A stretch of 64,000 nucleotides of DNA from Luteococcus sp038433155. Lineage in GTDB: Bacteria > Actinomycetota > Actinomycetes > Propionibacteriales > Propionibacteriaceae. The stretch's first letter is position 1. The number at the start of each line of letters is the position of its first letter. The DNA is taken from assembly GCF_038433155.1 (NCBI RefSeq), contig NZ_JBCDMW010000015.1, positions 18,792-82,791 on the forward strand. Reading direction: 5' to 3'. Below, in pieces: positions 56,949 through 64,000 of this stretch. The notes beneath the pieces were generated by a model. That model did no database searches. It saw nothing but the letters and a program-made list of their open reading frames with translations, and was not told the origin of the DNA. A program made the translations under genes and the position numbers.

Positions 56949-57737
56949 TCATTCCGCAATCCGCACGTCCACGCCCAGTTGCCGGATCCGGTCCAGCTCG
57001 GCCGGATCGGCCTGGTGGTCGGTGACCAGCACGTCCACCTCCTGCAGACTGGCGAGCTTGGCCAGTGTCACCCGGCCCAGCTTCGAGCCATCCGCGACGG
57101 CGATCACCCGTTGTGCCCGTTCAATCATGGTGTGGTTGGTGTGCGCCTCGATCTCGTCGTGGGTGGTCAACCCGCCCGCCACGCTGACCCCGTCGCAGCC
57201 CACGATTGCCGTGGCCACGTTGATCTGCCGGAAGGTGGCCTCCGCCAGCGAACCGACCAGCTCCAGGGAATTGGGTCGCAGGATGCCACCGGCGATCAGC
57301 ACCCGCGACTGTCCCTGACCGGCCGCCTCCAGGGCCAGGCCGACCGAATTGGTGATGATGGTCAGGTCATGCCGGTGGTGCAGGGCGCGCAGCACCTCGG
57401 CGGCGGTGGTCCCACCGGTCAGGGCGATGGCATGCCGGCCCCCGGGAATCAGGGCGGCGGCGGTGTGGGCGATCGCCTGCTTGGCCGCCACCTGGGTGCC
57501 GTCGCGCAGACTGACCGGCAGCTCGCTGGCGGCGCCCACGCTGCGCGCACCGCCGTGGGTGCGCACCAGCAGGCCCTGCTCCGCCAGGGCGGCCACGTCC
57601 CGACGGATGGTGGCCGGGGATGCCTTGAGGGAGCTGGCCAGGTCACTCAGCTGCAGGTGGCCCCGTTCGGACAACAGGGCCAGGATCTCCACCATCCGGG
57701 CGGAACGTTTGGCGGAGTGAGTGGTTTCGGCGGCCAC
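56949..57737 (-). CDS. DeoR/GlpR-family transcriptional regulator
   Basis: 262 residues. N-terminal DeoR helix-turn-helix: RMVEILALLSERGHLQLSDLASSLKASPATIRRDVAALAEQGLLVRTHGGA (about residues 14-64), then a sugar-phosphate-binding domain (IALTGGTTAAEVLRAL; TIITNSVGLALEAA; VGCDGVSVAGGLTT; ADGSKLGRVTLAKL). It probably senses a phosphorylated sugar. GTG start with AGGGGA upstream. Its target is unknown: no sugar operon is adjacent, only lhr behind it on the same strand. Confidence 0.9.
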   Translation of the reverse strand: MAAETTHSAKRSARMVEILALLSERGHLQLSDLASSLKASPATIRRDVAALAEQGLLVRTHGGARSVGAASELPVSLRDGTQVAAKQAIAHTAAALIPGGRHAIALTGGTTAAEVLRALHHRHDLTIITNSVGLALEAAGQGQSRVLIAGGILRPNSLELVGSLAEATFRQINVATAIVGCDGVSVAGGLTTHDEIEAHTNHTMIERAQRVIAVADGSKLGRVTLAKLASLQEVDVLVTDHQADPAELDRIRQLGVDVRIAE

Positions 57738-57805
57738 GATGGATTCCCCTGATCAGAATGAATGAGCGTTCGCTGAGCGTCTGATGAGCATATCGCTCAG
57801 GGTGG

Positions 57806-60800
57806 TCAGTGGTGGTGGCCGGTGCCGGGGCGCAGGCGAAAGCCCTGAGGAGTCATGGTGAAGCCGGCCCCGGTCAACAGCCCGCCCAACTCCTTCTGCG
57901 GCAGGACCGGCTGGGAATTCGCCTTCTCGATGGTGATCGTGCCCAGCCGGGCTGCCTGCACGGTCTGGGCCACCGCGGACAGGGCACGCTGCAGACGCGC
58001 CTGGTCCGCGCCGAAGGTCAGCAGGGTGTGCACCCCGCGCTCCAGGTAGAGGGTGGGCAAGCCGTCGTCCAGGACCACCAGCGCTCCGGCCTTGCGGCTG
58101 GGGCGGTGGCCGTCGCTCGGCGGCCAGGGCAGGGCCGCCCCGAAGGGATTGGCCGGGTCACAGGCGGCCAGCACCAGCGGCGCTGTCTCTGCCACTGGCT
58201 CCCGCAGCCGGTCCACAGCCCCGGGCAGGGCGAACTGGGCCGCTCCCAGGCCGTCGATGAAGTAGCCCCGCCGGGCCACTCCGGTCTCCTCCAGGGCCAG
58301 CAACACCCGGTAGGCCTCGCTGAAGTTGCCGCCCATCGCTTCGGTGAGCACGCTGCCCCGGGTGAGCACCCCGTAGCGGCCCAGTTCAAGCCCGAGCTCG
58401 GCCAGCCGGCGCGCGGACGGATCCGGGTGGGTGGTGCGGACGGCGGCCCAGCGGCCGGGCATGCCCTGCGGCACCGCCACTCGGACCGCCCGCAGGGCTG
58501 CCCGTCGCGACGGCCGGGCCGGGGCTCGGTGCTTCAATGCGCCCCGGCCGCTCAGTTGGCGCACCGGGGCCAGGCTGCTCGAATGCACCATCCCGGCCCA
58601 GACCAGCTCCCACAACGCATCCTCGGCAGCGCCCGAGCCGATGCCGTCGGGGGTGAGGTCCGCCAGGGTCCAGGCCCCACCGGCTGCCAGCCGTCCGAAG
58701 AGCTGCTGGGCCAACTCACCCAGCGGGGGCGAGCTGGAGTCCGAGCCGGGGTCGTCCGCGTCGGTGAGCACGCAGTCGGCGGGCCAGAGCTGGAGCCAGC
58801 CGTCATTTCGTCCGATCGCACCCCGGCCGGTCCAGACCACCTCCCCGGCCGCGAGCGCTTGGTCCAGCAGCTCGGGGCGGTAGCCCGCCACGCGGGCGGG
58901 CAGCACCACGCTCTCCAGCATCGAGGCCGGGATGGGATAGCCCGCCAAGCCCTCCACCGCTGCCAGCAAGGCGTCGCTGCCGGCCTGTGGGGCATCACAC
59001 TCCTGCCAGCGCACCAGATGGCGGGCGAACTGGCATTGGTCGACGGCCTCGACGCCTGCCCGCAGCGCCGCCAAGGTGCGGCGCTTCACCAGGGTGAGCA
59101 CCCGCTGCCGGATGTACTGCTGCCCGGTGAGCCCCGGCCAGCCGAAGTTACCGGCCACCACGTCCTGCTCGCGCACCATCCGGGCCAGCGCCTGTTCCAC
59201 CAGGGCCTCGGAGACGCCGTAGCGCGTGGCCAGCTGCGCCGCGGTGAAGACCACATGGCACTGACCCCATCGGGTCACCAGCCGGCCCAGCGCCTCGGCG
59301 GGGTCGGTGCTGGCGGTGGGGGCGGCAATCCGGGCGGGCACCGGGATCCCCAAGGCATCGCGCAGCAGGGCAAAGTCGTCGGCCACCGCCAGGTGGTCGC
59401 GCCCGCCCAGGCGGCAGGCGGCCACCCGTCCCGCCTCGGTCAACTCGGCCAGCCAATCGGTGGGGTCTTCGGTGCAGCGCTCCCGACACTCCTGTGGGGT
59501 CAAGGGCCCGATGGTGCGCAGCAGGTCCCACAGCTGCTCGGGCCCGCGGGCCCGACGGTCCTCGGGCAGGTGCTGCAATTCGGCTTCCAGCTCGGCCATC
59601 ACCTGCTCGTCCAGCACCTGCCGGCCGCCCTCCCGGCCCAGGAGCTCGGCCAGCAGGGCCGGGTCCAGGCTGAGGGCCGCCAGCTTGCGCTCGGCCAGGG
59701 GCTGGTCCCCGTCGTAGATGAACTCCCCGATGTAGCCGAACAGCAGGCTCTTGGCGAAGGGCGAGGCCTCGGGGGTTTCCACCTCCACCAATCGGATTCG
59801 ACGGCTGGCCACCTGGCGCAAGACCTCGGTCAGCGCCGGCAGGTCGAAGACATCCTCCAGACATTCCCGCATGGTCTCCAGCACCATCGGGAAGTCCGGG
59901 TACTGGCTGGCCACCGCCAGCAACTGGGCCGAGCGCATCCGCTGCTGCCACAGGGGGGAACGCCGTCCCGGGTCCCGCCGGGGGAGCAGCAGTGCCCGGG
60001 CGGAGCACTCCCGGAAGCGGGCCGCGAACAGGGCTGAGCCGAAGACCTGCTCGGTCACCAGTTGCTCCACCTCGTCGGGGTCCACCTGCACCAGGTCAAG
60101 GCCGGGCGGGGTGGATTCCACGTCGGGGATGCGCAGCACGATCCCGTCATTGCTGGCGGTGGCCTGGGCCTCCACGCCGTAGCGTTCCCTGGCCCGGGCC
60201 TCCACCACCAGTGCCCACGGCTGCAGGACCGCGCTGCCGAGGTTTGAGTGCAGGCACAGCCGCCAGTCGCCCAGCTCGTCGCGGAAGCGTTCCACGACGA
60301 TGGTCCGGTCATCCGGCAATACCCCCGTGGCCTCCCGCTGCTCGGCCAGGTAGGCGCCCAGATTGCGTCGGGCGCTGTCGTCCAGCCCGGTGGGGACCAG
60401 CACCTGGTCCGCGTCGGCCTCCCGCGCCAGACGCCGGGTGAACTCGCCGATTGCCCGGCCCAGCTCCGCCGGCCGGCCCGGGGAGTCACCCCGCCAGAAG
60501 GGCAGCCGCCCGGGTTGGCCCGGGGCGGGGGAGACCAGGACCTGGTTGGGGGTGATCTCCTGGATCCGCCAGGCGGTGGTGCCCAGCGTGAACACATCGC
60601 CCACCCGTGACTCGTAGACCATTTCCTCGTCCAGCTCGCCCACCCGGCGGCCGGCCTCGTGCTTGCCCGATGCGGTTCCCTCGCCCACCAGGAAGACCCC
60701 GAACAGGCCGCGGTCCGGGATGGTGCCACCGGAGGTGGACACCAGCCGACGGGCGCCCGGGCGGCCGCTCAGGGTGCCGGCCGTCCGGTCCCAGACCAGC

Positions 60801-62320
60801 CGGGGCCGCAGCTCCGCGAAGTCCTCGCTGGGGTAGCGTCCACTCAGCATGTCCAGCACCGCCTCGAAGGCGGAGCGGGGCAGCTCCCGGAAGCCGTCGC
60901 AGCGGCGCACGAGCTGCCAGACGTCCTCGACCGGCCAGGTGTGGTCGACGCACAGGCTGACCAGCTGTTGGGCCAAGACGTCCAGCGGATTGCGCAGTTG
61001 GTGCACCTGCTCGATCTGGCCGGCCCGCATCCGGCTGACCAGGACTGCCGACTCCACCAGGTCTCCCCGGTGCGTGGGGAGCAGGACGCCCTGGCTGACC
61101 GCGCCCACCTGATGGCCGGCCCGGCCGATCCGCTGCAGTCCGCTGGCCACCGACGGCGGGCTGGCCACCTGGATCACCAGGTCCACCGCACCCATGTCGA
61201 TCCCCAGCTCCAGCGAGCTGGTGGCCACCACGCAGGGCAGGTTCCCGGACTTCAGGTCGGCCTCGATCTGGGCCCGACGCTCCTTGCTGACCGAACCGTG
61301 GTGGGCCCGGGCGATCACCGGGGAGTGGCTGCCGTCATTGCCGGCGCTGGCGCCGGACTGGGCCATCACCTGGGCCGGGGGGAGGCTGGGTGGTGGGTTG
61401 GCGCCGTCGGGTTCCAACCGTCGGGCGTGCAGGTCATTGAGGTGGGCGGTGAGCCTTTCGGCCACCCGACGGGAGTTGACGAAGCAGATGGTGGAACGGT
61501 GCTGGTCCACCAGTTCCAGGATGCGGTCCTCCAGGAAGGGCCAGATGGAGTTCGAGGGAGGAGCGTCCGGGTCGGCCGCGTCCTGGCCTGGGGGGCTCGA
61601 CAGGTCGGTCATGTCCGCCAACGGCACCTCCACGTCCAACTGCCAGGTCTTGGCGGCGGGTGGATTGACCACCGTGACCGGGCGGTCACCGCCCAGGAAG
61701 GCCGCCACCCGCTCCGGGGGCTCCACGGTGGCAGACAGTCCGATCCTTTGGGCCTCACCGGGGCTGGTACGCAGGGCCGTCAGCCGTTCCAGGCTGAGGG
61801 CCAGATGGACCCCGCGCTTGGTCCCGGCCAGGGCGTGCACCTCGTCCAGGATGATGGTCTCCACCTCATCCAGGGTCTCGGCCATCTGGCTGGAGAGCAT
61901 CAGGAAGAGGGATTCCGGGGTGGTGATCAGGATGTCCGGCGGGTTGCTGAGCAGGCGTCGACGATCTGCGGCGGGGGTGTCGCCGGAGCGTACCGCCACC
62001 CGCACCTGGGGGGCCGGCAGGCCCAGCCGCTCGGCCGAGAGCTGGATCCCCCGCAGGGGGGCGCGCAGGTTGCGTTCGACGTCGACGGCCAGTGCCTTGA
62101 GCGGAGAGATGTAGAGCACCCGCACCTTGCTCGACGGGGGTTGCGCCGCCAGCCGGTCCAGCGAGTGCAGGAAGGCGGCCAGCGTCTTGCCGGAGCCGGT
62201 GGGGGCGATCACCAGCGCGTGCTGCCCGCTGCCGATCGCCTGCCAGGCGGCGGTCTGGGCCGGGGTGGGGGCATCGAAGACCCCGTCGAACCAGGCCTGG
62301 GTGGCGGCGCTGAATGTCAT
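57806..62320 (-). CDS. lhr: large ATP-dependent helicase Lhr
   Basis: 1,504 residues, full-length bacterial Lhr, a 3'-to-5' DNA/RNA-DNA helicase induced by DNA damage in mycobacteria. Motifs: IAPTGSGKTLAAFLHSLDRL (I), LYISPLKALAVDV (Ia), ILDEVHALAGTKRG (II), GLSATVEPPERVAAFLGG (III), ICFVNSRRVAERLTAHL (IV), LGIDMGAVDLVIQV (V) and QRIGRAGHQVG (VI), then the winged-helix and long Lhr-CTD. ATG 62320 is 7 nt after CACAAT and is preceded by a perfect PafBC -35 box, which supports this start over codons 21-30 nt upstream. Confidence 0.95.
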   Translation of the reverse strand: MTFSAATQAWFDGVFDAPTPAQTAAWQAIGSGQHALVIAPTGSGKTLAAFLHSLDRLAAQPPSSKVRVLYISPLKALAVDVERNLRAPLRGIQLSAERLGLPAPQVRVAVRSGDTPAADRRRLLSNPPDILITTPESLFLMLSSQMAETLDEVETIILDEVHALAGTKRGVHLALSLERLTALRTSPGEAQRIGLSATVEPPERVAAFLGGDRPVTVVNPPAAKTWQLDVEVPLADMTDLSSPPGQDAADPDAPPSNSIWPFLEDRILELVDQHRSTICFVNSRRVAERLTAHLNDLHARRLEPDGANPPPSLPPAQVMAQSGASAGNDGSHSPVIARAHHGSVSKERRAQIEADLKSGNLPCVVATSSLELGIDMGAVDLVIQVASPPSVASGLQRIGRAGHQVGAVSQGVLLPTHRGDLVESAVLVSRMRAGQIEQVHQLRNPLDVLAQQLVSLCVDHTWPVEDVWQLVRRCDGFRELPRSAFEAVLDMLSGRYPSEDFAELRPRLVWDRTAGTLSGRPGARRLVSTSGGTIPDRGLFGVFLVGEGTASGKHEAGRRVGELDEEMVYESRVGDVFTLGTTAWRIQEITPNQVLVSPAPGQPGRLPFWRGDSPGRPAELGRAIGEFTRRLAREADADQVLVPTGLDDSARRNLGAYLAEQREATGVLPDDRTIVVERFRDELGDWRLCLHSNLGSAVLQPWALVVEARARERYGVEAQATASNDGIVLRIPDVESTPPGLDLVQVDPDEVEQLVTEQVFGSALFAARFRECSARALLLPRRDPGRRSPLWQQRMRSAQLLAVASQYPDFPMVLETMRECLEDVFDLPALTEVLRQVASRRIRLVEVETPEASPFAKSLLFGYIGEFIYDGDQPLAERKLAALSLDPALLAELLGREGGRQVLDEQVMAELEAELQHLPEDRRARGPEQLWDLLRTIGPLTPQECRERCTEDPTDWLAELTEAGRVAACRLGGRDHLAVADDFALLRDALGIPVPARIAAPTASTDPAEALGRLVTRWGQCHVVFTAAQLATRYGVSEALVEQALARMVREQDVVAGNFGWPGLTGQQYIRQRVLTLVKRRTLAALRAGVEAVDQCQFARHLVRWQECDAPQAGSDALLAAVEGLAGYPIPASMLESVVLPARVAGYRPELLDQALAAGEVVWTGRGAIGRNDGWLQLWPADCVLTDADDPGSDSSSPPLGELAQQLFGRLAAGGAWTLADLTPDGIGSGAAEDALWELVWAGMVHSSSLAPVRQLSGRGALKHRAPARPSRRAALRAVRVAVPQGMPGRWAAVRTTHPDPSARRLAELGLELGRYGVLTRGSVLTEAMGGNFSEAYRVLLALEETGVARRGYFIDGLGAAQFALPGAVDRLREPVAETAPLVLAACDPANPFGAALPWPPSDGHRPSRKAGALVVLDDGLPTLYLERGVHTLLTFGADQARLQRALSAVAQTVQAARLGTITIEKANSQPVLPQKELGGLLTGAGFTMTPQGFRLRPGTGHHH

Positions 62321-62327
62321 GTGGGCC

Positions 62328-62350
62328 ATTGTGCAGCGTGCCACCGACAA
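62328..62350 (-). promoter_or_regulatory. PafBC-type (RecA-NDp) promoter of lhr
   Basis: Reading the minus strand: TTGTCGGTG (62350-62342), eight bases, CACAAT (62333-62328), seven bases, ATG. TTGTCGGTG matches the mycobacterial PafBC element TTGTC-R-GTG exactly; the -10 differs from TANNNT in one base. Spacing is as in the known motif. Confidence 0.8.
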
Positions 62351-62387
62351 TTCCGGCGCGGGTGGTGCCCGGCGCTAGGCTGGCGGG

Positions 62388-62582
62388 GTGAGCGAGACCG
62401 AACTGTGGCGCCGAATGGCCGAGCACCTCCCGCCCGGGCGGCTGGAGATCTGGGCCGATTCCATCGTGCTCGCGCAGCTCGGTGGCCGCACGGTGCGCGA
62501 GGCAATCGCGGCCGGGACGGACTACGTCACCATCTGGCGCGCGGTGTGGGAGATGCTGGAATTGCCGGCGAGCTACCGCTGA
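62388..62582 (+). CDS. DUF3046-family small protein
   Basis: 64 residues matching DUF3046 (SETELWRRMAEHLPPGRLEIWADSIVLAQLGGRTVREAIAAG). The family is an actinobacterial marker located next to recA in many genomes; function unknown. GTG 62388 is 6 nt after TAGGCT (62376-62381), giving a leaderless start. It separates the divergent lhr and recA promoters. Confidence 0.9.
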   Translation: MSETELWRRMAEHLPPGRLEIWADSIVLAQLGGRTVREAIAAGTDYVTIWRAVWEMLELPASYR

Positions 62583-62608
62583 CACGCCGACACGGCGACT
62601 TGTTCTGT

Positions 62609-62628
62609 TCGAACACCCGTTCTACTAT
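62609..62628 (+). promoter_or_regulatory. LexA (SOS) box upstream of recA
   Basis: TCGAACACCCGTTCTA at 62609-62624 matches the Gram-positive/actinobacterial SOS box (TCGAAC-N4-GTTCGA) at 11 of 12 fixed bases. A TACTAT hexamer (62623-62628) overlaps as a -10, so LexA would block this promoter. Confidence 0.85.
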
Positions 62629-62675
62629 GGAGCTGGATCGAGACCACGACGCCCGCAGGGGCGATCTCTGAGAGG

Positions 62676-62700
62676 TTGTCCACAGGCCGGGTTTTCCACA
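62676..62700 (+). promoter_or_regulatory. two DnaA-box-like 9-mers between the recA promoters
   Basis: TTGTCCACA (62676-62684) and TTTTCCACA (62692-62700), same orientation, starts 16 nt apart. The first is the actinobacterial consensus, the second differs by one base. Confidence 0.55.
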
Positions 62701-62722
62701 GCTCGGGGTTGGCGCTGAAAAA

Positions 62723-62745
62723 TTGTCAGAGGCGATTTCTAGAGT
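62723..62745 (+). promoter_or_regulatory. PafBC-type (RecA-NDp) promoter of recA
   Basis: TTGTCAGAG (62723-62731), eight bases, TAGAGT (62740-62745), about 60 nt before the recA ATG. Eight of nine -35 bases match TTGTC-R-GTG and the -10 fits TANNNT. This is the LexA-independent recA promoter type described in mycobacteria. Confidence 0.85.
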
Positions 62746-62806
62746 CTGTGGTGTTGGTTCACCAAACGCTCGTCCGGGCAGACCCCGGCTGGAAAGGAAG
62801 GCCGTC

Positions 62807-63868
<1,062 letters not shown>

Positions 63869-63870
63869 GC

Positions 63871-64000
63871 GTGGCCTTCGAGCAACGACGTCGGCGTCGG
63901 CCCGCGGGGGAACCACCCCAGCGGGCCGACGGGCCGGACGCGGACCCGCTGAATGTGGTGCGGGGGGTCGACCTGCCCCAGATGTCCCCGCGGGGCCACT
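63871..64000 (+). CDS. recX: probable regulatory protein RecX, 3'-truncated by window edge
   Basis: The first 43 codons of an open frame from GTG 63871, 2 nt after recA. Visible residues are basic and Pro-rich (AFEQRRRRRPAGEPPQRAD ... DADPLN), consistent with the disordered N-terminus of actinobacterial RecX, but the diagnostic helical repeats lie outside the window. Identified mainly by position. Confidence 0.6.
   Translation, partial: MAFEQRRRRRPAGEPPQRADGPDADPLNVVRGVDLPQMSPRGH

Overview
The window is high-G+C bacterial DNA with almost no spare sequence, many 4-nt stop/start overlaps and many leaderless genes. Its gene order (parA-scpAB-rluB, pafA/pafBC-tatAC-helY, ilvBNC, leuCD-hup, ftsK-rimO-pgsA-cinA-clgR-recA) is typical of Actinobacteria. 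The Pup ligase, PafBC, ClgR, HelY and DUF3046 genes all point to that phylum. A pyruvate formate-lyase activase and the overall style suggest a facultatively anaerobic, Propionibacteriaceae-like organism; the family is an inference, the phylum is firm.

Layout. 0-5 kb: tail of pflA, then parA, a ribbon-helix-helix-like gene, scpA, scpB and rluB (chromosome condensation and 23S rRNA pseudouridylation). 5-13 kb: Pup ligase pafA, an FKBP lipoprotein, gluQ on the opposite strand, the DNA-damage activator pair pafB-pafC, tatA-tatC and a diacylglycerol-kinase-like gene. 13-14.6 kb: a DoxX/TetR pair with a clear operator, bracketed by an approximately 90-nt imperfect inverted repeat and by short dispersed repeats. 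14.6-20.5 kb: helY, DUF808, hisF, a HIT protein and a two-TM membrane protein. 20.5-24.2 kb: ilvBNC behind a leader peptide (MHSFLVLIRR) and an attenuator terminator. 24.3-28.3 kb: GntR/DUF1648 pair, a frameshifted mini-gene, patatin, methyltransferase and a DUF3152 metalloprotease-like gene. 28.5-32.1 kb: FMN riboswitch and ribD-ribE-ribBA-ribH. 32.4-36.4 kb: leuB divergent from ilvE, then citramalate synthase. 36.4-40.1 kb: GNAT, deoA, FAH-family and CPBP genes. 40.2-43.6 kb: tRNA-Gln and tRNA-Glu, then an APC permease/amidohydrolase cassette. 43.6-50.6 kb: iclR, leuCD, hup, plsC, ddl, an Lrp-domain gene and thiL. 50.7-64 kb: ftsK, rimO, pgsA, cinA, clgR, an inserted deoR-type regulator and the giant helicase gene lhr (both minus strand), DUF3046, recA and the start of recX.

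Two regulatory circuits stand out. (1) The branched-chain amino acid genes share a palindrome GAGA-N6-TCTC at leuB/ilvE, ilvE/cimA and iclR/leuC, with a half-site at the -35 of ilvBNC; the adjacent IclR protein is the obvious candidate binder. (2) recA and lhr face away from each other around the DUF3046 gene, and each has a PafBC-type promoter (TTGTC-R-GTG-like, N8, TANNNT-like); recA also has a LexA box. PafB and PafC are encoded about 54 kb away in the same window. No phage, CRISPR array, transposase or rRNA was seen.
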